The position numbers and the translations under genes are program-made. From Deltaproteobacteria bacterium (lineage in GTDB: Bacteria > Desulfobacterota > Desulfobacteria > Desulfobacterales > Desulfatirhabdiaceae), in the NCBI GenBank assembly GCA_016219185.1, contig JACRBZ010000054.1:1-64000 (forward strand): a DNA stretch of 64,000 bases, written 5' to 3'. Each line of letters starts with the position of its first letter. Position 1 is the stretch's first letter. Below are positions 35,182-43,348 of the stretch, in pieces. The notes under the pieces are model-generated. The model made no database searches. It worked only from the letters and a program-made list of their open reading frames with translations, and had not been told where the DNA came from.

Positions 35182-36229
35182 CTGGAATATGGGAAATCCA
35201 CCCGCCACCAATGACCTCATCATCTTCCCGATAAAAAACAGCCCCCTGCCCCGGCGTGACCGACGGCTGGGGAACGTCAAACACAACCACCCCATCCGGA
35301 TCCACTGGAAACAACGTTGAACAAATGGCTTGAGAACGGTACCTGACCCGGGTATATACCCTTGCGGGAAACTCCGGCGGTCCGGCAATCCAGTTGATAC
35401 CGCTCACCCCGCAGGATGAAGCCAGCAGATCGGATTTAAATCCCACCACCAGCATATTGGCCTTTCGGTCCAGTCGGACCACATAATAGGGCTGCGCGGC
35501 CGGGCAGTTTATGCCGCGGCGCTGGCCGATGGTGAACAGGTGCAGGCCCGGATGCTCGCCGATGATTTTTCCGGCAATTGTTGCGATGGGCCCGCAAGGC
35601 GAAACAAATCCTTCCTGATGCATCAGAAATTCGCCGTAGGTACGGCCCTTGATAAAGCAGATATCCTGGCTTTCGCCGTGGTGGACCGGCTCAAGTTTCA
35701 GTTCATCGGCCAGTTGGATGACCCGGGATTTGGTCATGCCGCCCAGGGGAAACGAGGCATGGGCCAGTTGTTTCTGCGTCATTCGGGACAGAAAATAAGA
35801 CTGGTCCTTCATCGGATCGATGCCCTTGAACAGATGAAAGGTCCCATCCGAATCCAAAGAAATCCGGGCGTAATGACCCGTTGCCAGATGGGATGCGCCC
35901 AGACTCCGTGCGTAATCCAGAACGGTTCCGAACTTGATCAGGGGGTTACAGACCATGCAGGGATTGGGCGTAAGTCCCGACAAATACGTCCGGACAAAAT
36001 AATCGACAACGGTTTTTTTGAACGGCTGAACCGCATCCATCAGGTAAACGTCGATACCGAGCCGGGAAGTCAGCAGTTCCGCAATCTGCCGGGGGGAAGG
36101 ATTGTCAGGGCTTTCGTAACCGGTAAGAAAATGAATCCCGACCACCGAATGCCCCTGTTGAATCAGGAGTTTTGCGGCGATCAGGGAATCGATGCCGCCG
36201 CTTAAGGCAACGGCCGTCAACGGCTTCAT
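35159..36229 (-). CDS. mnmA: tRNA-specific 2-thiouridylase
   Basis: 356-residue enzyme that thiolates U34 of Lys, Glu and Gln tRNAs. The PP-loop is SGGIDS (SGGVDS is usual), followed by the catalytic-Cys region NPCMVCN, a SQDICFI motif and the second Cys in SSCGVSGINW. The C-terminal beta domain ends in IGGGWIS, and the last residues, SSKHSN, come from the arm of the repeat that overlaps the 3' end. The start overlaps the upstream NIL-ferredoxin gene by four bases (ATGA), so the two are translationally coupled. The sulfur donor system is not in the window. Confidence 0.9.
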   Translation of the reverse strand: MKPLTAVALSGGIDSLIAAKLLIQQGHSVVGIHFLTGYESPDNPSPRQIAELLTSRLGIDVYLMDAVQPFKKTVVDYFVRTYLSGLTPNPCMVCNPLIKFGTVLDYARSLGASHLATGHYARISLDSDGTFHLFKGIDPMKDQSYFLSRMTQKQLAHASFPLGGMTKSRVIQLADELKLEPVHHGESQDICFIKGRTYGEFLMHQEGFVSPCGPIATIAGKIIGEHPGLHLFTIGQRRGINCPAAQPYYVVRLDRKANMLVVGFKSDLLASSCGVSGINWIAGPPEFPARVYTRVRYRSQAICSTLFPVDPDGVVVFDVPQPSVTPGQGAVFYREDDEVIGGGWISHIPDSSKHSN

Positions 36230-36654
36230 TCAAAAAAGGTCTGGGCAGTGGGCCGGGCGGCCATGGCCCGGGAGGGGCAGGCCGGGATGCAGAGTTCGCA
36301 CACGCTGCATTTGGTTTCGTCAAACTCCACAGCCATTTCCGGACGCACGATATGGAGCGCTCCCGTGGGACAAACCGCCGTGCAGGCCCCGCACTGAGTA
36401 CATTTGTTCGTATCGCGTTTGACTTCCTGCGAGGCGTTTTGAACCTGAACTCCCTGAGATTTTAAAAACTTGACGCCTTCCTTGAAATTTTTCCGGGTTC
36501 CGGACAGCTCCAGAACCATGATGCCTTCTTTTCGCGGAAGAATGGTTGCATTCAGAATATTAAAAATCAAATCATAGTCTTTGACCAGATAACAGACAAT
36601 GGCTTTTCGAACCTCGGTTCGGGGAAACCGCAGAATCAATATTTTCGAGTACAC
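36226..36654 (-). CDS. NIL-domain 2x[4Fe-4S] ferredoxin
   Basis: 142-residue protein with an N-terminal NIL domain (residues about 3-75, an ACT-like ligand-binding fold usually next to methionine transport) and a C-terminal ferredoxin with two CxxCxxCxxxCP sets (CTQCGACTAVCP and CSVCELCIPACP). The start is GTG with GGAGG six bases upstream. Related NIL ferredoxins take part in sulfur transfer for homocysteine synthesis in methanogens and some Desulfobacterota, as I recall. Coupling to mnmA suggests a role in delivering reducing power or sulfur for tRNA thiolation, which is inference. Confidence 0.82.
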   Translation of the reverse strand: MYSKILILRFPRTEVRKAIVCYLVKDYDLIFNILNATILPRKEGIMVLELSGTRKNFKEGVKFLKSQGVQVQNASQEVKRDTNKCTQCGACTAVCPTGALHIVRPEMAVEFDETKCSVCELCIPACPSRAMAARPTAQTFFE

Positions 36655-36764
36655 CGTGAACCTCCGGAAATATCTTTATTTTTTTATCAATAGTCGCTAA
36701 TTTAGTAATATTTGAAGAGGGTGTCAACAGGGAAGAACGCCGGAAACACGAAAAAAGGGAGACC

Positions 36765-38939
36765 ATGAACCGCTTTGCATACAGAACAACGGGGCTTGCC
36801 ATTAAAACCCTTTCGCTATTTTCAAAAGCCAGAATCCACCTTCATGGCGAAACCAATATTCCGCGGGGATCATCGCTGATTTTTGTCATCAATCATTTTA
36901 CCCGGATGGAAACCCTGTTTCTTCCCTATCACATTTATTATCTTACCGGCAAAAAACCCGTCTGGTCCCTGGGGGACGCCGATCTGTTCAAGGGCACCCT
37001 GGGAGATTTCCTGAATGCCGTCGGAGTGGTTTCAACCCGGAGTCCGGACAGGGACATGCTCATGGTCAAAAGCCTTTTGACCGGAGAGGCATCCTGGATC
37101 ATCTACCCGGAAGGCCTGATGGTCAAAAACAAGAAACTGGTTGAAAAAGGCCGGTTCATGCTCTCATACGCCGGCGGCAAGCATCCCCCACATACGGGAG
37201 CCGCAACCCTGGCGCTTCGAACCGAGTTTTACCGCCAGCGGCTCATCGCCCTCTCGGAAACGCTTCCGGATGAAGCCCGGCGGCTGATGTCCCTGTTTCA
37301 GATAGGGGATATCGAACCGCTGAAAACAACCCGTACAGTGATTGTACCGGTCAATATCACCTATTATCCCATGCGATCCAGAGAAAATACGCTGAGCCGC
37401 CTTACTGAATTTATTGTGGACCATCCATCAGATCGCATGATGGATGAAATCATGACGGAAGGCGCCATGCTGCTGTCCGGAGTGGATATCGACATTCGCT
37501 TCGGAGCCGCGATTTCCATTCAGGACTGTCTGACGGCTTCAGCCATTGAACGCGATATTTCCGCCATGCGCACGTTTGATTTTGATGACCCGATTTCTTC
37601 CCGCCGGGCCATGCGAAAACAGGCATTGGGCATCATGCAGCAATATATGACGGCCATTTACAGCATGACCACCGTGAATCCGGATCATCTTTTTGCCGCA
37701 ATGCTGAATAAAATGCCCTTTAAACGAATCGATGCCTTTGACCTGAGACGCCGCGTGTTTCTGGCAGTCACGCAGAAGATAGAACCTTCCGGTTCATTCA
37801 TGCATAAAACCCTGGCCGAAAATCAGATCCATCTCATAACCGACGACAACTATCATCGATTCCTGGACTTTATCGAATTTGCCGCTGAAAAAAGAATTTT
37901 GACCCAGAAAGGTAACGACCTGACAAAACTGCCTTCAGCGCTTCCTCGTATTTTAAATTTTCACCGGGTTCGGATCGACAACCCCATGGCGGTAATGATC
38001 AATGAAACCGAACCGCTGATCAGGCTGCAGCGCAGCATCCGCTGGCTGGCATGGCAGCCAGCGTTTTGGATACGCCACCGGATTACCCGTTTTTTACTGG
38101 AAAAAGCCTTATCCGATTATGCCCGCGACTATGATGCATTTTTCATTGAAGGGGAATCCAAAGACAAAGCCGTGGGCGAGCCCATTCTGATAAAGGGAAC
38201 ATCCAACAAACTGGGGATTGTCCTGTTTCACGGCTATATGGCGGCTCCGATGGAACTTAAGGAACTTGCGGAATATCTTGCCGAAAATGGCTGGTGGGTC
38301 TATGTTCCCCGCCTGAAAGGTCATGGAACCGCTCCTGAAGATCTGGCCACTCGAAGCGCCACGGACTGGATGAACTCCGCGGATGAAGCCATTGCGCTGA
38401 TCGCCAGCAAGTGCCGGAAAGTGGTTATAGGCGGCTTTTCCATGGGCGCGGGACTGGCCCTGGAGGCCGCGGCCCGGATTCGCAACCCGGCGTTTTCCGG
38501 CGTATTTGCCGTTTGTCCGCCATTTCGTCTTCAGGATTTTTCCTCGAAATTTGTACCCGCTGTCAACATGTGGAACCGGTTCATGAGCAGCGTCAAAAGA
38601 GAGGACGTTAAAAAGGAATTTGTCGAGAACCACCCGGAAAATCCGCATATCAATTATCTGAGAAACCCCGTCTCCGGCGTTCGGGAACTGGATAAGCTCA
38701 TGAAATCTGCTGAAAACCGGCTTGGCGACATCCACCTGCCGGCGCTTCTCGTGCAGTCCGATGAAGATCCGGTGGTAGATGAAAAAGGAACCCGGAAAGC
38801 ATTCAAGCTCCTGGGATCGGAACGAAAACGCTGCCTGCTGATTCACGCCAGCAGACATGGCATTCTGCTGGGAGACGGGGCAACCGAAGTTTATCAGGCT
38901 ATCGAAGAGTTTATTTATCGCCTGATGAAACCCGTTTAA
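36765..38939 (+). CDS. fused acyltransferase and alpha/beta-hydrolase
   Basis: 724-residue two-domain protein. The N-terminal part (residues about 1-200) is PlsC-like: NHFTRME (His44, with Glu49 where Asp is usual in HX4D) and YPEGLMV (residues 114-120) in place of the usual EGTR. A middle region (about 200-480) is unassigned. The C-terminal part (about 480-720) is a monoacylglycerol-lipase-like hydrolase: LFHGYMAAP (His489 region), nucleophile GFSMG (Ser559), an acid in QSDEDPVVDEKG and a His in ASRHGILLGD. Lipid remodelling or lysolipid turnover is a fair guess. AGGGAG lies 3 bases before the ATG. Confidence 0.8.
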   Translation: MNRFAYRTTGLAIKTLSLFSKARIHLHGETNIPRGSSLIFVINHFTRMETLFLPYHIYYLTGKKPVWSLGDADLFKGTLGDFLNAVGVVSTRSPDRDMLMVKSLLTGEASWIIYPEGLMVKNKKLVEKGRFMLSYAGGKHPPHTGAATLALRTEFYRQRLIALSETLPDEARRLMSLFQIGDIEPLKTTRTVIVPVNITYYPMRSRENTLSRLTEFIVDHPSDRMMDEIMTEGAMLLSGVDIDIRFGAAISIQDCLTASAIERDISAMRTFDFDDPISSRRAMRKQALGIMQQYMTAIYSMTTVNPDHLFAAMLNKMPFKRIDAFDLRRRVFLAVTQKIEPSGSFMHKTLAENQIHLITDDNYHRFLDFIEFAAEKRILTQKGNDLTKLPSALPRILNFHRVRIDNPMAVMINETEPLIRLQRSIRWLAWQPAFWIRHRITRFLLEKALSDYARDYDAFFIEGESKDKAVGEPILIKGTSNKLGIVLFHGYMAAPMELKELAEYLAENGWWVYVPRLKGHGTAPEDLATRSATDWMNSADEAIALIASKCRKVVIGGFSMGAGLALEAAARIRNPAFSGVFAVCPPFRLQDFSSKFVPAVNMWNRFMSSVKREDVKKEFVENHPENPHINYLRNPVSGVRELDKLMKSAENRLGDIHLPALLVQSDEDPVVDEKGTRKAFKLLGSERKRCLLIHASRHGILLGDGATEVYQAIEEFIYRLMKPV

Positions 38940-39162
38940 TCCGTTCAAGAAAGTGTTTTTATACCCGTTTTTCGATAATTCTTGACTTAATCCGCCACGT
39001 AATATAGCTGTATCATAGCTTAATGCAGTGCCCTTCATGGAAAATAAAGGGCTGATTGGAATCATCAAATTGATATGAATGGATATTCCATGGGTTTTAT
39101 TAATGTGAGACCCTTTTCACCATAAGTCTCAAAAATAAGCTGAACCGTAAAGGAGAACCGTA

Positions 39163-40326
39163 ATGCAGTTTGCACTCACAAAAGATTTGGAAATGCTGAG
39201 AAAATCCGTAAGAGAATTTGCGGCAAAAAAAATTGCGCCCTATGCCAATGAATGGGATGAAAACCATTATTTTCCGTACAAGGAAGTCATCAAACCCATG
39301 GGAGAGCTGGGATTTTTCGGAACCGTCATTCCCGAGGAATACGGCGGCGAAGATATGGGCTGGCTGGCGGCCATGATCGTCACCGAGGAGATTGCGCGGG
39401 CATCCAGCTCCCTTCGGGTTCAGATCAACATGCAGACCCTGGGCTGCGCCTATACGATCTTTAAGTACGGCACGGATGCGGTCAAGAAGAAATATGTTCC
39501 CAAGCTGGTCAGCGCGGAATATGTGGGCGGATTCGGCATTACCGAGCCGGATGCGGGCTCGGATGTCATGGCCATGGCCTCCACGGCGGAGGACAAGGGC
39601 GACCACTGGCTTTTAAACGGCTCCAAGACCTGGATTTCAAACGCCAATGTCGCCGATGCCATCATTTATTATGCTTACACCGACAAATCCCAGGGCTCCC
39701 GGGGGCTATCCGCCTTTGTCGTCGAGATGAAGAATTTTAACGGCATTAAAACCAGCAAACTTGAAAAAATGGGCTCCCATTCTTCACCGACCGGCGAAAT
39801 CTTTTTAACCGATACGCGGGTTCCCAAGGAGAACATCCTGGGAAAACCCGGAGACGGTGCCAAAATCGTTTTCAGCTCACTCAACCAGACCCGGCTTTCC
39901 GCGGCTGCCGGCGGTGTCGGGCTTGCCCAGGCCTGCCTCGATACGGCCATCAAATACTGCAACCAGAGAAAACAGTTTGGCAAGCCCATCGGTGAATTTC
40001 AAATGAACCAGGACATGATCGCCCAGATGGCAACCGAAATCGAAGCCGCCCGTCTTCTGGTTTACAAAGCTGCCTGGGCCAAGGATCAGGGCAATCTGAA
40101 CAACGGGCTCGATGTGGCCCAGGCCAAGTATTTCGTCGGTGAAGTAGCGACCAAATGCGCCAATTATGCCATGCGGATCCTGGGCGCTTATGGCTATTCC
40201 ACGGAATATCCGGTGGCCAGATTCTACCGGGATGCCCCGACCTATGCCATGGTGGAAGGCTCGGCCAATATCTGCAAGATGATCATCGCCCTGGATCAGC
40301 TTGGCATCAAAAAAGCAAACCGGTAA
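39163..40326 (+). CDS. glutaryl-CoA dehydrogenase, probably non-decarboxylating
   Basis: 387-residue acyl-CoA dehydrogenase. Family stretches: GFGITEPDAGSDVMAM, SNANVADAIIYY (FAD/substrate contacts), and GAYGYSTEYPVARFYRD. The catalytic base region reads AMVEGSANI with Glu365; the residue before it is Val rather than the Tyr common in decarboxylating enzymes. I recall a Val at this place being reported for the non-decarboxylating enzyme of Desulfococcus multivorans. The glutaconyl-CoA decarboxylase subunit gene two positions downstream supports this, since the decarboxylation would then be done separately. AAAGGAG precedes the ATG. Confidence 0.82.
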   Translation: MQFALTKDLEMLRKSVREFAAKKIAPYANEWDENHYFPYKEVIKPMGELGFFGTVIPEEYGGEDMGWLAAMIVTEEIARASSSLRVQINMQTLGCAYTIFKYGTDAVKKKYVPKLVSAEYVGGFGITEPDAGSDVMAMASTAEDKGDHWLLNGSKTWISNANVADAIIYYAYTDKSQGSRGLSAFVVEMKNFNGIKTSKLEKMGSHSSPTGEIFLTDTRVPKENILGKPGDGAKIVFSSLNQTRLSAAAGGVGLAQACLDTAIKYCNQRKQFGKPIGEFQMNQDMIAQMATEIEAARLLVYKAAWAKDQGNLNNGLDVAQAKYFVGEVATKCANYAMRILGAYGYSTEYPVARFYRDAPTYAMVEGSANICKMIIALDQLGIKKANR

Positions 40327-40342
40327 TAAGGAGATACAACCA

Positions 40343-40741
40343 TTGAGCAACCCACTGGCTGAAAAAACCCAAAAAACCGCAGCGCTTTATTTCAAGGACG
40401 TCCGGGATGAAAAGCCCTACGAACTGTGGCGGGCATTCGATAAAGACCTGGCGCGGGACATGTCCCTTTTTATCACCGGCCAGATGTACGCGAGAGAGAA
40501 AATTCCCCACAAAACCCGGCAACTGGTCACCATTTCCGCCCTGACCGTGCTTTCCCGCCTGGATGAGCTCCGTCTTCACATTCAGGCGGCCTTGAATGTG
40601 GGATGCACGCCGGAAGAAATCGCGGAAGTGATTTTCCAGACCCTGGTGTATGGCGGGGTTCCGACCGCCAATGCCGGCCTGAAAACCCTGAAATCCGTTC
40701 TCGAAGAAAAAGGCCTTTGGCCCTTGAATCAGACTTTATAA
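40343..40741 (+). CDS. carboxymuconolactone decarboxylase family protein
   Basis: 132-residue AhpD/CMD-like helical protein. It shows YAREKIPHKTRQLVTISALT, then ELRLHIQAALNVGCTPEEIAEVIFQTLVYGGVPTA, the usual core of this family; the AhpD CxxC redox motif is absent, so it is closer to the decarboxylase-type members. The start is a TTG at 40343 with AAGGAG nine bases upstream. It lies between the glutaryl-CoA dehydrogenase and gcdA and is likely part of their operon. The precise reaction is unknown. Confidence 0.8.
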   Translation: MSNPLAEKTQKTAALYFKDVRDEKPYELWRAFDKDLARDMSLFITGQMYAREKIPHKTRQLVTISALTVLSRLDELRLHIQAALNVGCTPEEIAEVIFQTLVYGGVPTANAGLKTLKSVLEEKGLWPLNQTL

Positions 40742-40762
40742 ACTTGTAAAAAGTCAAAATTG

Positions 40763-40887
40763 GATGGCAAAGTAAAAAGTCCAAGATCAAGGCGAGCAAA
40801 TCCTGAGGAGTGAGGCGTACTTTTGGGTACGCCGCAATGACGAAGGATGAAGCTCAACGCAGATATTGGGCTTTTTACGAAGCCATC
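40763..40887. repeat. 125-bp structured repeat, copy before gcdA
   Basis: GATGGC...AGTAAAAAGTCCAA (40763-40784) and its inverted copy TTGGGCTTTTTACGAAGCCATC, written in parts, at 40866-40887 form 22-base arms with 18 matches. The centre contains GGCGTAC (40814-40820) facing GTACGCC (40827-40833). GTAAAAAGTC also occurs once just outside the left arm. Same length as the element at 35057-35181. It lies between the CMD-family gene and gcdA, 25 bases from the gcdA start. Confidence 0.65.
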
Positions 40888-40912
40888 AGTCATAGACAAG
40901 GAGTACAACCCC

Positions 40913-42646
40913 ATGAAACCTTATTTTGAAAAAATGACTGAATTTGGCAGCGAACTGACACTCGGCCAGATCAAAAGCAGCGATAAGAATATTGAAAGCA
41001 TCAAGGCCGTCGAAGCCCTGGTCAAGGCTGAAGTGGATAAAGTCAAAAACGCCGGCTTTCCGGAAGCCAAGATCAACGCCAGAGGGGAAATGACCGTGTG
41101 GCAGCGCCTGCGATATCTCGTGGATCCGGGCACATGGTCCCCCCTGCACACGATTTACAATCCCAGCAACAATTCAGAAGGCACCACAAACGTCATCGAC
41201 GGCCTCGGAAAGATCTCCGGCAAATGGGCGGTCATCATCGGCTTTGACAACAAGGTCATGGCAGGGGCCTGGCTTCCGGGCCAGCCGGAAAACATTCTGC
41301 GGGCCACAAACCTTGCCAAGCGCCTCAACATTCCCCTGGTCTGGCTGGTTCACTGCAGCGGCGTCAAACTGACGGAACAGGAAAAGTTCTATGGCGGAAG
41401 AAGGGGCGGCGGCACCACGTTTTTCAGACATGCGGAATTGGAGCAGCTCGGTATTCCAGTGCTGGCGGCAATTTTCGGCACCAACCCCGCGGGCGGCGGT
41501 TATCAGGCCATCAGTCCCATGCTGCTTCTGGCTCATAAAAACGCCAACATGGCGGTCGGCGGCGGCGGCATATTAAGCGGCATGTCCCCCAAGGGCCATT
41601 TCGACCTCGAAGGCGCGGAAAATCTCATCAAGGCCGCCAGACAGGGCAAGGAAAAACCGCCGGGTGGCGTGGAAGTTCACCATGATTGCACCGGCTTTTT
41701 CCGCCATGTCTACGAGGAGGAAACCGGAGTTCTGGATGGCATTAAAGATTACATGAAGGACACCGCGGCATACCATCCCAAATTTTTCCGCGTGGCCGAA
41801 CCCAAGGCTCCCCGGTTTCCGGCCGATGATCTTTACCGCCTGATCCCCGCCAATCAGAAACAGATGTATAATTTTGAAGAAGTGCTTTCAAGGCTGGTGG
41901 ACGGTAGTGAACACATGGAGTATAAACCCACTTACGGCCCGGAAATCTACACGGGCCTTTGCAAGGTGGACGGATTTCTGGTGGGATGCATCGGTAACCG
42001 GCAAGGGTATCTGGGAGAGGATTATCCGGAATACGCCCCATATGCGGGCATCGGCGGCAAGCTCTATCGCCAGGGGCTGATCAAAATGAATGAGTTTGTC
42101 ACCCTCTGCGGCAGAGACCGGGTTCCTGTCATCTGGTTTCAGGATACATCCGGAATCGACGTGGGAGACATCGCCGAAAAAGCGGAACTTCTGGGGCTTG
42201 GCCAGAGCCTGAATTACTCCATTCAGCAGACCGACGTTCCCATGATGCTGGTGGTACTGCGGAAAGGCACGGCCGCTGCCCATTACGTCATGGGCGGGCC
42301 GACGGCAAACCGTCACAATGCCTTTACCCTGGGAATTTCAACGACGGAAATTCAGGTCATGCACGGCGAAACCGCGGCGGCTGCCAGTTTCTCACGAAGG
42401 CTCGTCAAGGAAAAAGATGCCGGGCGTCCCCTGGATCCGGTCATCGAGAGCATGAACAAAATGGCTCAGGAATACTACGACAATTCCCGGCCCATCTACT
42501 GCGCCAAGCATGGCCTGGTTGATGAAATCTCTTCCATGCCGGACATCCGCAAATACATGGTGGCCTTTGCCGGAACCGCCTATCAGAACCCCACGTCGTT
42601 TTGCGCGCATCATCACATGATGCTGCCCAGAATCATCAAAGGCTGA
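40913..42646 (+). CDS. gcdA: glutaconyl-CoA decarboxylase alpha subunit (carboxyltransferase)
   Basis: 577-residue carboxyltransferase of the biotin-dependent, sodium-pumping glutaconyl-CoA decarboxylase. Two crotonase-like halves are seen: the first with VHCSGVKLTEQEKFYGGRRGGG cut around FFRHAELEQLGIPVLAAIFG, the second with WFQDTSGIDVGDIAEKAELLG and HYVMGGPTANRHNAFTLG. Length fits the Acidaminococcus enzyme (about 587 residues). AAGGAG is eight bases before the ATG at 40913; a longer frame would start in the repeat. The membrane beta, gamma and biotin subunits are not in the window. It should convert glutaconyl-CoA to crotonyl-CoA after the upstream dehydrogenase. Confidence 0.88.
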   Translation: MKPYFEKMTEFGSELTLGQIKSSDKNIESIKAVEALVKAEVDKVKNAGFPEAKINARGEMTVWQRLRYLVDPGTWSPLHTIYNPSNNSEGTTNVIDGLGKISGKWAVIIGFDNKVMAGAWLPGQPENILRATNLAKRLNIPLVWLVHCSGVKLTEQEKFYGGRRGGGTTFFRHAELEQLGIPVLAAIFGTNPAGGGYQAISPMLLLAHKNANMAVGGGGILSGMSPKGHFDLEGAENLIKAARQGKEKPPGGVEVHHDCTGFFRHVYEEETGVLDGIKDYMKDTAAYHPKFFRVAEPKAPRFPADDLYRLIPANQKQMYNFEEVLSRLVDGSEHMEYKPTYGPEIYTGLCKVDGFLVGCIGNRQGYLGEDYPEYAPYAGIGGKLYRQGLIKMNEFVTLCGRDRVPVIWFQDTSGIDVGDIAEKAELLGLGQSLNYSIQQTDVPMMLVVLRKGTAAAHYVMGGPTANRHNAFTLGISTTEIQVMHGETAAAASFSRRLVKEKDAGRPLDPVIESMNKMAQEYYDNSRPIYCAKHGLVDEISSMPDIRKYMVAFAGTAYQNPTSFCAHHHMMLPRIIKG

Positions 42647-42687
42647 TCAGAACAATCGGCTCCCTCGTTTTCTACTTGATGCGTCGA

Positions 42688-42719
42688 GGGGTGTTTTCCA
42701 CAGCCGTGGGAAACACCCC
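42688..42719. terminator. bidirectional terminator between gcdA and PHP gene
   Basis: GGGGTGTTTTCCAC (42688-42701) and GTGGGAAACACCCC (42706-42719) form a 14-bp stem with one G-U pair and a 4-base loop in a 90-base convergent gap. There is no strong T-run on either side, but the position supports a two-way transcription stop. Confidence 0.55.
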
Positions 42720-42736
42720 CTGACCTCAACTCAAGT

Positions 42737-43348
42737 TCATTGAATCCCTGACGATCCCCGGCAATTTCCCTTTTGAATTTCAGCGACCAGATCGGCGATG
42801 GTTTTAACCGGATTGCTGAAAACCGTATAGGCCCTGCCGACCTGTTCTTTTCGGTGGCAGTCGCTTCCGCCGATAGAGGGCAGGTTCCGAACCCTGGCAC
42901 AGGACATTGCCTGTAAATTCATCTCGATGGTATTGCAGCCGTTGTGCGTTTCAATGGCATCCAGCCCGTCCAGCTCCAGAGCCATCGCTCCAAAAGATTC
43001 CAGGCCCCTGAACGGATGGGACGGCGCGCAGATTCCCCCCAGGCGGTGAATCTGTTTCACGACATCCCGGGCATTCAAATAGAGATTTGCCTTCCAGATA
43101 TTCCAGGAATCATCTTTGATGCCGTAAGCCAGCAGATGACCCATATGCGTTGAGATTTCCACACCGCGAAACACGAGAAACCCTTCGGGCACGGAAATAT
43201 CTTCAACCGGCAGGGAAGCCTCAACCGAAAAATGCTCGGTGATGCAAATTCCGTCAAGACCCATGCGCAGGGCCTGTTCAATAAGCGCTTCCGGTTCCAG
43301 GAAGTTGTCGTGAGAGTATTTCGTATGACAGTGAAGATCAATTTTCAT
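42737..43348 (-). CDS. PHP-domain metal-dependent phosphoesterase
   Basis: 203-residue PHP-family protein. Metal-ligand motifs: DLHCHTKYSHD at the start, ITEHFS, GVEISTHMGHLLAYG, APSHPF and SDCHR, the standard order for PHP phosphoesterases. The start at 43348 overlaps the cysS stop by four bases (ATGA), so it is coupled to cysS translation. An upstream ATG four codons earlier is an alternative. A 3',5'-nucleotide or nucleoside phosphatase role is typical of the family, but the substrate is unknown. Confidence 0.85.
   Translation of the reverse strand: MKIDLHCHTKYSHDNFLEPEALIEQALRMGLDGICITEHFSVEASLPVEDISVPEGFLVFRGVEISTHMGHLLAYGIKDDSWNIWKANLYLNARDVVKQIHRLGGICAPSHPFRGLESFGAMALELDGLDAIETHNGCNTIEMNLQAMSCARVRNLPSIGGSDCHRKEQVGRAYTVFSNPVKTIADLVAEIQKGNCRGSSGIQ

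Noticed and set aside
36765..38939. C-terminal hydrolase of the fusion as OleB
   Set aside because: The nucleophile is a Ser in GFSMG, while OleB is a haloalkane-dehalogenase-like enzyme; the distance to the ole gene is also large.
40847..40912. N-terminal extension of GcdA from the first ATG
   Set aside because: These codons lie in the structured repeat; the ATG at 40913 has a good ribosome-binding site and normal family length.
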